Shown one piece after another: positions 19,176-26,084 of a DNA stretch of 64,000 nucleotides (positions are counted from its first letter, which is position 1; each line of letters opens with the position of its first letter). Position numbers and translations under genes: made by a program. The notes beneath the pieces are model-generated. The model was not told the origin of the DNA, made no database searches, and saw only the letters and a list, made by a program, of their open reading frames with translations. The DNA is from JABMRW01 sp964396965 (GTDB taxonomy: Bacteria > Chloroflexota > Dehalococcoidia > Dehalococcoidales > BS750m-G39): contig CAYNGD010000005.1 in NCBI GenBank assembly GCA_964396965.1, positions 1 to 64,000 of the forward strand, written 5' to 3'.

Positions 19176-20279
19176 TTATAGGGCAAACCTATCCCTCAAG
19201 ATTCCAGAAAGGCTCCTGAGATATGCAAAGGCCTTCTCGACTATTTGCTCCTCGGTAGTCGAGCCGGGTGTTCCCCGCATCTTAGATTCCAATATATCAT
19301 CACTGGCACCCACACGGCCTACATTCTTGAGACAACATCGCGCTGGAGCCAGTAGTGCTTGCTCAGCGATCTTCCTGATCGGTACCTCGGTATTGTCAGA
19401 AACCGTTTCCCAATAACCTAGGAGTAATGTTGACAGTGTTTCCGGCGTATGCTGACTGAGGTTCTCTGAATCAGTAGGCACAATGCCCCAAGAGATAATA
19501 CCACCGTTTGTGATGAAGCCAGCTACAGCGCCAGCATAACCTTTCGGCATGAGTTCCATTTGATATGCGTCAAAGGACATAATCTCAGCTCCTAGCTCAA
19601 GAAGATACGGCAAATTAACACTGGCACAGAGGTGCAAACCACTAGGTCCATCAAGACCATCCCAGAAATGGCGATAATCTTGCCTGGCCTGGACATCACT
19701 GTAGCCGGAGAGACCACTGAATACCCAGCCTAAACCAGGCTCGTCTACCCAGACGAAGGCATTCTGATTCTTCTCTTTCAGTTGATGGTATTGTGTGTTC
19801 ACCTTCCGCTGAATGAAATCAAAGAGCAGAGCTCTGGCTTCCTCATTGTAGATAAGAGGCCTGAGGTTTTCGTCCATTACCCTGAAACCGAAGCTCACCG
19901 GTCCTGTCACCTGTCCTCGAATGGCAGGATAGCCACTGAGGTTCTTAGCCAAGAAACTGTGATATACTTTCGAATACTCCCGACTTAAGGCGAAGTTCTC
20001 AGGGTCTGCCATCTTTTGGGAGTAATTGGCTATTTCCTCTTCAAAGGCTCTGGCATCAAAGCCAATTTTAACCTCCTCAATGTTGATGGATATTCCCGGG
20101 AAGTTCTCTGATGTCTGGGCATACATGTCTTCATAGAAGCTGACGTTGGGCAACTGAGGCCAGAAAGGTATGTCTAGGGACAGCGCTAATTTCAGAGCCG
20201 TCTCTACATTTGTATGCGGCATAATACCCATAGCCGTCGTTTTGCAATTGGCTCGAAGTCTCAGTGTATTATGTTTCAC
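19176..20279 (-). CDS. MetE-like / UROD-superfamily methyltransferase
   Basis: A 367-residue TIM-barrel protein related to the C-terminal half of cobalamin-independent methionine synthase. H-x-C in LHLCASVNLPYLLELG and a late Cys in LAPARCCLKNVG give a plausible His-Cys-Cys zinc site that activates a thiol acceptor; WVDEPGLGW is the usual active-site loop. It lacks the N-terminal MetE domain, as in archaeal MetE and many corrinoid-linked methyltransferases of anaerobes. Acceptor and methyl donor are unknown. It is the upstream gene of the DUF488/cupin/DUF438 group but 20 bases away from the broken DUF488 gene. Confidence 0.82.
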   Translation of the reverse strand: MKHNTLRLRANCKTTAMGIMPHTNVETALKLALSLDIPFWPQLPNVSFYEDMYAQTSENFPGISINIEEVKIGFDARAFEEEIANYSQKMADPENFALSREYSKVYHSFLAKNLSGYPAIRGQVTGPVSFGFRVMDENLRPLIYNEEARALLFDFIQRKVNTQYHQLKEKNQNAFVWVDEPGLGWVFSGLSGYSDVQARQDYRHFWDGLDGPSGLHLCASVNLPYLLELGAEIMSFDAYQMELMPKGYAGAVAGFITNGGIISWGIVPTDSENLSQHTPETLSTLLLGYWETVSDNTEVPIRKIAEQALLAPARCCLKNVGRVGASDDILESKMRGTPGSTTEEQIVEKAFAYLRSLSGILRDRFAL

Positions 20280-20738
20280 AGGCGCCTATCTCGTAGATAC
20301 GCTACGAAGTCATTGAACCTTGTTCATAACCAGTATAGCACAGTATCTAGAGACCATCCCAAACCGTTTACGCAGGATTTCAGCGCGATGCAAAGCTCGA
20401 TTGGCAGCTAATTTCTGATGCAATATACTCAGGCTAGGCTCTTTGCCAAGAGAGGAGCAGTTGCTGACAAGCCGAAAAGGGGCTGGCGAGAAATCACTAC
20501 ACGCTTTCCCAGTTTCTTCACGTGTCACAATCTGAGTAATCGTGTGAAATACCTCATACTTAACAAAACCGATATTTGTTTAACAGAGGCTGAATGTGGT
20601 GTTGCCTAAGCCTTTAAGATAGAATAGTAATTTTATAGTAATTTACTATTGATATGATATAGTATCTCAACATGTATTCGTATAGCCATAGAGTTCTTCC
20701 GGCTATTATCGACTGGTCAAGATTTCTCGGGGGGTCGA
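20280..20738. other. Intergenic region, nothing recognised
   Basis: About 460 bases between the divergent MetE-like gene and the end of the arsenite permease gene. Only short frames without family resemblance are present. AT-rich direct repeats of AGTAATTTTA type occur near 20626-20650. I see no RNA gene. Confidence 0.4.
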
Positions 20739-21851
20739 CTATTTTGGTAGCTTTACCTCTTCAATCTGGCAGGCAGGCTCCTGAAGTTCGGCGGCAAAAA
20801 ACCTTTTTCTGAAATACAAGGCCAGATTCACCAGGCTTATCAGTACCGGCACCTCAACCAGCGGTCCAATGACGGCAGCGAACGCCTGCCCCGAACCGAT
20901 GCCGAAAACCGCCACTGTCACGGCAATAGCCAGTTCAAAATTGTTGCTCGCCGCGGTGAAAGCAATAGTCGCCGTCTTGGCATAGTTAGCTCCGATTTTC
21001 TTGCCCAGATAGAAGGAAAGTAGAAACATGACAACAAAATAGATGAGTAACGGCACCGCAATACGCAGCACGTCAAGAGGTATCTGTATGATTAGTTCCC
21101 CTTTGAGAGAGAACATCACCACTATGGTGAACAGCAGAGCCGCCAGGGTAACAGGGCTAATTTTCGGTATGAACCTGCTCTCGTACCATGCGCGGCCCTT
21201 TGATTTGATAAGCAAAAAGCGGGTCAGCATGCCGCCAAAGAAGGGGATACCAAGGTAGATAAAAACACTTTGAGCGATTTGGCCTATTGTGACCTCTACG
21301 GCCGAGCCTTTAAGCCCGAACCAGGTTGGTAATACGGTGATGAAAATATAGGCATAGACCGCGTAAAACACTATTTGAAAAATGGAGTTAAAGGCGACCA
21401 GTCCAGCGGCATATTCATTATCCCCCTGGCAGAGCTCGTTCCAGACGATGACCATAGCGATACAGCGGGCCAGGCCTATCATGATTAAGCCCATCATATA
21501 TTCGGGATAATGCCATAGGAACCCCAGGAAGAGGATAGCCAGGAAGAACATCAGTATCGGCCCGATAACCCAGTTCTGAACCAGGGACACCCCGAGCACA
21601 CGCCAATCCCGGAATACCTTGCCCAGTTCCTCGTACCTGACTTTGGCTAGAGGCGGGTACATCATCAGAATAAGCCCTATGGCGATAGGAATAGATGTGG
21701 TACCGACAGAGAGCCGGGTTATGGCATCGCCAACCTGGGGAATAAAGTACCCGAGCCCTACCCCGAAGCCCATCGCCAGGAATATCCACAGGGTTAAAAA
21801 CCGGTCAAGAAAAGAAAGCCTGCCAGTACTGGAGTCCAGTTTTTTACTCAT
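20739..21851 (-). CDS. acr3: ACR3-family arsenite efflux permease
   Basis: A 370-residue integral membrane protein with about ten helices. The ACR3 hallmark is present: C130 in MIGLARCIAMVIVWNELCQG, the residue needed for arsenite transport. GDNEYAAGLVAFNS and FTAASNNFELAIAV are the other conserved segments. It would pump arsenite out using the proton-motive force. It is the last gene of the arsR-fmdE-tauE-acr3 minus-strand group, 51 bases after the tauE-like gene. Confidence 0.95.
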   Translation of the reverse strand: MSKKLDSSTGRLSFLDRFLTLWIFLAMGFGVGLGYFIPQVGDAITRLSVGTTSIPIAIGLILMMYPPLAKVRYEELGKVFRDWRVLGVSLVQNWVIGPILMFFLAILFLGFLWHYPEYMMGLIMIGLARCIAMVIVWNELCQGDNEYAAGLVAFNSIFQIVFYAVYAYIFITVLPTWFGLKGSAVEVTIGQIAQSVFIYLGIPFFGGMLTRFLLIKSKGRAWYESRFIPKISPVTLAALLFTIVVMFSLKGELIIQIPLDVLRIAVPLLIYFVVMFLLSFYLGKKIGANYAKTATIAFTAASNNFELAIAVTVAVFGIGSGQAFAAVIGPLVEVPVLISLVNLALYFRKRFFAAELQEPACQIEEVKLPK

Positions 21852-21902
21852 GCTTCTTTCTCATCAGCATCTGTAATTATCCTCCCGACTTGTTACCCTT
21901 AT

Positions 21903-22697
21903 TTAAATAAAGATATCCACAATCATCCAAACAGAGGTGAGGAGCAATATGATGGCAAAGAGCACCCTAAGTGCGGGTGCATTTACACGAATAGACAGAC
22001 TGGAGCCGAGGCGCCCGCCAACAAACGCCGCCGCGGCCAGGGGTAACGCGGCAACTACATTGAAAGAGCCACCGACGATATGACCGGAGAGACCGGCAAG
22101 AGCGGTGGCGGCTACCATCAGCGAGGAGGTTCCGATGGCGAGACGCATCGGGACACGTCCAATCAACACCATGGCCGGTAGCTTGAAAATGCCCCCGGAT
22201 ATTCCGATCATACCAGCCACAAAACCGGCTGCCGCTGTCACTGGCATCAGACCAGGTAGGCGCACAACGTAGCTGTTATCTCCCATCTTACGGCTCCAGT
22301 GGCCCCAACCGTGTGGATTGTTGGTATCCTTCTCTTTCGCCGGCCTTATCATAAAAATACTGGCAATGATGAGCACCCCGGCAAAGACAATCCTGAGTAC
22401 CGACTCATGAATAGAGTTTGCCAGTAGACCTCCCACAAATGCCAGGGCAATAGTTGGAGGCTCGATGACCAGGGCCAGCTTCCAGTCAACTGTCCTGCGC
22501 CGGCGGAATATAATGGCCGCCGAAATTGACGTCGCCACTATTACAAACAAGCTGGTGGTTGCCGCATCGTGGACACCCATTCCCAAAGCCAAAAGTATGG
22601 GTACGTAAAGGCTGCCGCCGCCCTGGCCCACCATCGAGAAGGCAACCGATACGGCTAAGATGGCGGCAGCGGCTATGATGATGGACGTAGTCGCCAT
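21903..22697 (-). CDS. TauE/SafE-family membrane permease
   Basis: A 264-residue protein with about eight helices and the TauE/SafE pattern (GQGGGSLYVPILLALG near the N-terminus and GMIGISGGIFKLPAMVL about residue 165). Family members move sulfite, sulfonates or other small anions. In an arsenic operon the substrate could be an arsenic or sulfur compound such as thioarsenate or sulfite; this is inference. It sits 30 bases after the FmdE-like gene. Confidence 0.88.
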   Translation of the reverse strand: MATTSIIIAAAAILAVSVAFSMVGQGGGSLYVPILLALGMGVHDAATTSLFVIVATSISAAIIFRRRRTVDWKLALVIEPPTIALAFVGGLLANSIHESVLRIVFAGVLIIASIFMIRPAKEKDTNNPHGWGHWSRKMGDNSYVVRLPGLMPVTAAAGFVAGMIGISGGIFKLPAMVLIGRVPMRLAIGTSSLMVAATALAGLSGHIVGGSFNVVAALPLAAAAFVGGRLGSSLSIRVNAPALRVLFAIILLLTSVWMIVDIFI

Positions 22698-22727
22698 ATT
22701 CTTATTTTTCCAAAACTCTAGCCGTCT

Positions 22728-23321
22728 CTAATTTTTGTAGCCTGAGCAGGGTATGCAATGGGGCTGGTTATTGACCAGACGGGCATACCGTTCGAAGACG
22801 TACTCACCGCATTTAACGCATCTTACCTTGTTAAACGAGCCTTTTACAGGAGTAAATTTATAGTCCGGGAGTTTCTCTATTTTGAATACCTTTTCGTCCG
22901 GTTGAGCATCTACCCAGTTTAGTGCTTTATCAGTTACTTCAGCCGGTATCTGCGAAGGTTCGACACCTTTCTTTCTGAAAGCAAAAAATTCCACCTTGCC
23001 GAACTCGTCCAGAAACTCCGGCGTGAGTGATAGGCGTATCGCTCCTTTTTTGGGGTGGTAAAAAGTAGCCGCCAGTTTTCCCCAGAAGGTCTTTGCCATA
23101 AGGGACTTGCCGTAGGTGGCCCCGGTGGCTATCTGCATACCATCCATAAGGCAGGTCTGAGGGTGACCGACCCCGAGTTCAGGTATGACAAAAAACCCGT
23201 GGTCTTTCTCGTGCTCCACGCCCAGCTCCTGCATGGCCCGTTTCGCCATGCGATAACCGAGTGGCATAAAGGGACAACGGTGCCCGTGAAACTCCCATGC
23301 CCATTCCGGTATAGTATTCAT
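22728..23321 (-). CDS. FmdE-family protein with zinc ribbon
   Basis: A 197-residue protein of the formylmethanofuran dehydrogenase subunit E family. The core (about 5-140) has the metal-binding FHGHRCPFMPLGYRMA and a Cys in HPQTCLMDG. The C-terminus carries a zinc ribbon (CVKCG about residue 164, CIPCSG about residue 191). There is no formylmethanofuran dehydrogenase here, so the name reflects the fold only. Stand-alone FmdE proteins occur next to molybdenum/tungsten enzymes and in arsenic operons of anaerobes. It lies between arsR and tauE, so it is probably arsenic-induced. Confidence 0.85.
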   Translation of the reverse strand: MNTIPEWAWEFHGHRCPFMPLGYRMAKRAMQELGVEHEKDHGFFVIPELGVGHPQTCLMDGMQIATGATYGKSLMAKTFWGKLAATFYHPKKGAIRLSLTPEFLDEFGKVEFFAFRKKGVEPSQIPAEVTDKALNWVDAQPDEKVFKIEKLPDYKFTPVKGSFNKVRCVKCGEYVFERYARLVNNQPHCIPCSGYKN

Positions 23322-23368
23322 TTGAATTCCTCCTAAACTGAATTTATCAACTTATCTATATGATGAGG

Positions 23369-23752
23369 TTAAGACGTTTCGGCTGGTAAACCGGCCTGGC
23401 ACACTCTTCCAATACAACCCGGGCCCATCCGCTCAGCCTTGCGTAGCCGCTCTCTATCTAGCGTAGCCAACTTGTTGTCCTTGATGGCTTTTCTAGCTAC
23501 CTCTATTAGGTCCGATATATAGTCCTCCGTGCTTTCGGTATCAATCGAATATAAAGACCAGAGTCCGTCTTTCCGCTGTTTAAGGAAACCGGCATCATAG
23601 AGGGAGGTCAAGCCACGGGATGCCTTGGACTGTGATATCTGTAGTGCCTGCATCACCTCGCAAACGCAGCACTCACGCTCTAAGATCAGATTGAGTATGC
23701 GCAGCCTGGTTTCATCCGATAGTGTTTTAAAAGCTTTTATCGTATCCCTCAC
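23369..23752 (-). CDS. arsR: ArsR-family arsenic-responsive repressor
   Basis: A 127-residue winged-helix repressor. The ArsR metalloid-binding motif is seen as ECCVCEV in helix 3, followed by the recognition helix SQSKASRGLTSL. I place the start at the GTG at 23752, six bases after GGAGG. A longer frame from 23812 would read through the operator palindrome and the transcription start, so it is unlikely. A Cys near the C-terminus (GPGCIGRVCQAG) could complete an As(III) site. It is the first gene of the arsenic operon and would repress it. Confidence 0.92.
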   Translation of the reverse strand: MRDTIKAFKTLSDETRLRILNLILERECCVCEVMQALQISQSKASRGLTSLYDAGFLKQRKDGLWSLYSIDTESTEDYISDLIEVARKAIKDNKLATLDRERLRKAERMGPGCIGRVCQAGLPAETS

Positions 23753-23769
23753 ATTGCCCCTCCAAACTA

Positions 23770-23823
23770 TATGCATATTATTGCATACAAGCATATTATA
23801 TAGCGCAAACATGGCAATGTCAA
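23770..23823 (-). promoter_or_regulatory. ars operon promoter and ArsR operator
   Basis: On the minus strand a perfect -35 TTGACA (23818-23823) and -10 TATAAT (23795-23800) stand 17 bp apart. Directly downstream lies the perfect inverted repeat TATGCA-N6-TGCATA (23770-23787), at the predicted transcription start and just before the arsR ribosome site. Position and symmetry fit ArsR autorepression. Confidence 0.75.
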
Positions 23824-23991
23824 GATTTAGAGATCTGAGGTTTCTAAGATCAGGAGCTTTATAGAGTGGTCAACTAAATAGCTATCGAGAAGACACAAAC
23901 AGCTGTTGTATCCATGGTATCAGCCCTCTCTTCCTAAATAGAAGTTCGGGAATTATCTCGAAAGTTCCGTCGTGACAGCAATGAAGTAACA

Positions 23992-23999
23992 AAAGTCAA
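23992..23999 (+). repeat. Left 8-bp target-site duplication of the IS element
   Basis: AAAGTCAA directly abuts the left inverted repeat and is repeated at 25642-25649 directly after the right one. Eight bases is the usual duplication length for the IS1595 family. Confidence 0.85.
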
Positions 24000-24011
24000 C
24001 GCAATTATCCC

Positions 24012-24040
24012 TTGACAACAGGTATAAGTGTTGATATAAT
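24012..24040 (+). promoter_or_regulatory. Promoter in the left terminal repeat
   Basis: TTGACA (24012-24017) and TATAAT (24035-24040) are 17 bp apart, a perfect consensus promoter. The -35 box is part of the terminal inverted repeat. The GTG of the passenger gene begins seven bases after the -10 box, so the transcript is probably leaderless. Confidence 0.75.
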
Positions 24041-24046
24041 GAGTAT

Positions 24047-24619
24047 GTGTCTAGTGTATTGGCAACGATATTCATTGAACCATTGGTATCTCAATTATTT
24101 GAGCATGGAGCTCATCGAGGTATACGTTTTATGTTGAAAGTAATGAAGGGGAAAGCCATAGTTAAATTGCAGAATCGAGTTACCGCCCGGGTTGAGGAGG
24201 ACCGAGCATTCTTACAGGCTGGGACAGCCAACAAATATGTAGCATTTGGAATTTTAGTTACAAATCCTACACCTTGGGAACTACAAATAGTAGATATAAC
24301 TTGCTCAATAATTTATAACGATATAATTCTTATGCGAAAAGCCTTGGTAATTGACCCATTGCCGATTAAACTTGAAAGAGAAACAGTGAGGGGTAAGTTA
24401 GTATATATTCATTATGACCCATTTAGTTCACCAGTAGGTCTACCCTCCAATCAGAAGGGATGGAGAATAGAAGGTACACTGCACCTTTTGAGTTACTTTG
24501 GTAAATTCGATGTGCCCGTTCCCGAACAGCTATTTACAAAGGGTCAATTGGCGCAAGAGAGTCAATGGATTGAATCCTTACATTATGTCAGAGAAAATAT
24601 TGGTAGAGTGAATGCATAG
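24047..24619 (+). CDS. Passenger gene of the IS1595-type element, unknown function
   Basis: A 190-residue protein I do not recognise. It begins with a hydrophobic, amphipathic stretch (SVLATIFIEPLVSQLFEHG). The rest looks like a beta-rich soluble domain (YVAFGILVTNPTPWELQIVD, VRGKLVYIHYDPF, WRIEGTLHLLSYFGKF). No catalytic motif, Cys cluster or DNA-binding pattern stands out; the middle recalls immunoglobulin-like or membrane-associated adaptor folds only vaguely. The GTG start fits a leaderless message. It ends two bases before the next small gene. Being inside the inverted repeats, it moves with the element. Confidence 0.7.
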   Translation: MSSVLATIFIEPLVSQLFEHGAHRGIRFMLKVMKGKAIVKLQNRVTARVEEDRAFLQAGTANKYVAFGILVTNPTPWELQIVDITCSIIYNDIILMRKALVIDPLPIKLERETVRGKLVYIHYDPFSSPVGLPSNQKGWRIEGTLHLLSYFGKFDVPVPEQLFTKGQLAQESQWIESLHYVRENIGRVNA

Positions 24620-24621
24620 AA

Positions 24622-24819
24622 ATGCCCAAGAAGATAATTTTCAACAATCCACCACTTACTAAGAAACGATTTGAGGCTCTATTGACGAAGGCTGCGCAAC
24701 CTGTCTCAGAGTGGAGCAAACCCGCTCCAAAACAGACAAAAACAAAGGTTGTTCGTCATGCCGATGGTTATAGCGGTAAACGTAAGCGTCAAGGTAAGAC
24801 TGAAGATAAAGAGGGCTAA
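24622..24819 (+). CDS. Small basic passenger protein, unknown function
   Basis: A 65-residue, Lys-rich protein (pI clearly basic) starting MPKKIIFNNPPLTKKRFEAL, with a helical N-terminal half and a polar, probably disordered tail. Its ATG comes two bases after the preceding stop, so coupling is likely. Its last 160 bases lie antisense to the transposase 3' end, which is unusual and could itself affect transposase expression. It could be a small nucleic-acid-binding or antitoxin-like partner, but nothing in it proves this. Confidence 0.5.
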   Translation: MPKKIIFNNPPLTKKRFEALLTKAAQPVSEWSKPAPKQTKTKVVRHADGYSGKRKRQGKTEDKEG

Positions 24820-25570
24820 CATGGTGATTAACGCCATCAATACCACGCTTAATTGTGCTCCAAATTGCCTCGATAGTATTAACATGTGCGGTGCCCCGAA
24901 CATACTGCTTAGCGGCGTGCTGGACAATCTCATGGGCGTAGCCAAGCCTTTCAACCCTATTGTAGCTGGGAAGTTCATCGGTAAAGACTATTATCTTGCC
25001 CTCTTTGGCAACCTGTCTCTCAATCATAGGAAGCAAGGTCTTAGCTTTAATGTCAGGAACTACCTTTGCGACAGCATTCCCTTGACGTTCAACCATTCCC
25101 ATAACTACCGACTTGCCCGATGCGCCACGACCACGCTTGCCCTCACTTTTTCCGCCAAAATAACTCTCATCAACCTCAACTTGCCCAGTAAGAGGATTAA
25201 TATTCTCAGCCATGAGCTTGCGAACTTGGGTGAACATGCGCCAAGCTGTTTTATAGGCTACACCCGTTTCCCTTTGAAGCTGTTTGGCAGAGATACCCGT
25301 CTTGGTAGCTGTCATCAGAAAGATAGCATGAAACCACGAGCGGAGCGGAGTATCCGACTTGTGGAAGATAGTGCCTGCGGTCGGCGATATAGTGTGACCA
25401 CAAAACTCACAACAATAGACCTTGCGTTTTGCTATACGGTAATAGCTAGTTATCTTTTGACACTTCGGGCAAAAAACGCCATTCGGCCATCGCTTTTTCT
25501 TGAGATATTCAAGGCAGGCATCATCAGTAGGAAATTGCTCGCTAAAGTTCTTTATAGTGTAGGTTTTCAT
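24659..25570 (-). CDS. IS1595-family transposase
   Basis: A 303-residue transposase. The N-terminal zinc ribbon has C-x2-C pairs (CPKCQK, CEFCGH, about residues 34-59). A helix-turn-helix-like region (GISAKQLQRETGVAYKTAWR, about 92-111) and a catalytic core follow, with D in VDESYFGGKSEGKRG, D in VFTDELPSY, and H-x-N and E in AHVNTIEAIWSTIKR. All catalytic positions seem intact and the frame is unbroken, so it may be active. The start ATG follows GGAGA; transcription should begin from the right terminal repeat. Confidence 0.95.
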   Translation of the reverse strand: MKTYTIKNFSEQFPTDDACLEYLKKKRWPNGVFCPKCQKITSYYRIAKRKVYCCEFCGHTISPTAGTIFHKSDTPLRSWFHAIFLMTATKTGISAKQLQRETGVAYKTAWRMFTQVRKLMAENINPLTGQVEVDESYFGGKSEGKRGRGASGKSVVMGMVERQGNAVAKVVPDIKAKTLLPMIERQVAKEGKIIVFTDELPSYNRVERLGYAHEIVQHAAKQYVRGTAHVNTIEAIWSTIKRGIDGVNHHVSPLYLQSYLDAYVYRYNHRHDEQPLFLSVLERVCSTLRQVAQPSSIEPQIVS

Positions 25571-25600
25571 ATCTTTTCTCCAATCTCACTTTATACCTAT

Positions 25601-25629
25601 ACTATAGCACAAAATTTACCTGTTGTCAA
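25601..25629 (-). promoter_or_regulatory. Transposase promoter in the right terminal repeat
   Basis: On the minus strand TTGACA (25624-25629, inside the inverted repeat) and TATAGT (25601-25606) are 17 bp apart, upstream of the transposase ATG at 25570. It mirrors the promoter at the left end. Confidence 0.7.
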
Positions 25630-25641
25630 GTGATAATTGCG

Positions 25642-25649
25642 AAAGTCAA
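25642..25649 (+). repeat. Right 8-bp target-site duplication of the IS element
   Basis: AAAGTCAA, identical to 23992-23999, begins at the base after the right inverted repeat. Confidence 0.85.
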
Positions 25650-25656
25650 AGTAGCT

Positions 25657-25770
25657 TACTGCTTCAGTGAGGCATGCTCTGGGCTAACCTTGGAGCGTCC
25701 AAAATTAAACGAATTAAGGGATCTAGTAAGGAATGGACAAATTGATCTGTTCTGGTGTATATCCCTTTTT
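25657..25770 (+). pseudogene. Serine-recombinase N-terminal remnant
   Basis: The frame reads SEACSGLTLERPKLNELRDL and continues VRNGQIDL, which is close to the resolvase/invertase catalytic-domain segment between the arm and the conserved Y-x-x-D-R-L-S-R. After IDL the sequence no longer matches and the family's active-site start and C-terminal parts are missing. The piece begins seven bases after the right target duplication of the IS element, so the IS may have inserted in or near an already decaying recombinase gene. No matching piece was convincing on the left side. Confidence 0.5.
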
Positions 25771-25803
25771 TGGCCATTTATTCCCCTTTTTGTGAGATTA
25801 TAA

Positions 25804-26084
25804 CTGGCATCGTTTTCGGGGGGCAGGTCAAATGTCCGTTACGAAATTTTGCCATGAAACTAAAGCGAAATAGGTAATAACGGGTAGGAGTGAAGTGTAA
25901 AAAGTGTAAAGATGTCATTTTACAAAGGGTTAGTATGGAAGAGTAAAAAGACAAGGCTTGGGCTTTTATAAGATTTAATAAGCAAGAGCGGGAGATTACC
26001 TAGTAAAATAACCTCCCGCTAGATACGAGATTTTCAAAAGCCAGATACGTAGTTTCTTATCTTCCCCCTATGATAACATTTGCA
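25804..26084. other. Intergenic region with a terminator-like hairpin
   Basis: No gene is evident. AGCGGGAG (25987-25994) and CTCCCGCT (26013-26020) form an eight-bp stem around an 18-nt loop, about 65 bases beyond the stop of the minus-strand peptidase gene. It may end that transcript, although no clear T-run follows. Confidence 0.45.

Larger units (their letters stand above)
24000..25641. mobile_element. IS1595-family insertion sequence with passenger genes
   Basis: A complete 1642-bp element. The termini 24000-24024 and 25617-25641 are 25-bp inverted repeats with one mismatch (CGCAATTATC-C/A-CTTGACAACAGGTA). Identical 8-bp duplications AAAGTCAA flank it. Inside are a transposase gene on the minus strand and two plus-strand genes that are not needed for transposition by any known role. 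Each terminal repeat carries a TTGACA box facing inward with a -10 box exactly 17 bp further in, so both ends form promoters. The near-perfect repeats, intact duplication and intact transposase suggest recent movement. Confidence 0.92.

Noticed and set aside
20280..20738. A small minus-strand gene of 72 codons at 20310-20528.
   Set aside because: No ribosome site of note, no family resemblance and no motif; not enough to call a gene.
23369..23812. A longer ArsR starting at 23812.
   Set aside because: It would read through the operator palindrome and the predicted transcription start; the GTG at 23752 has a good ribosome site.
24749..25633. A 294-codon plus-strand open frame opposite the transposase.
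   Set aside because: The minus-strand transposase has zinc-ribbon and catalytic motifs; the antisense frame has none.
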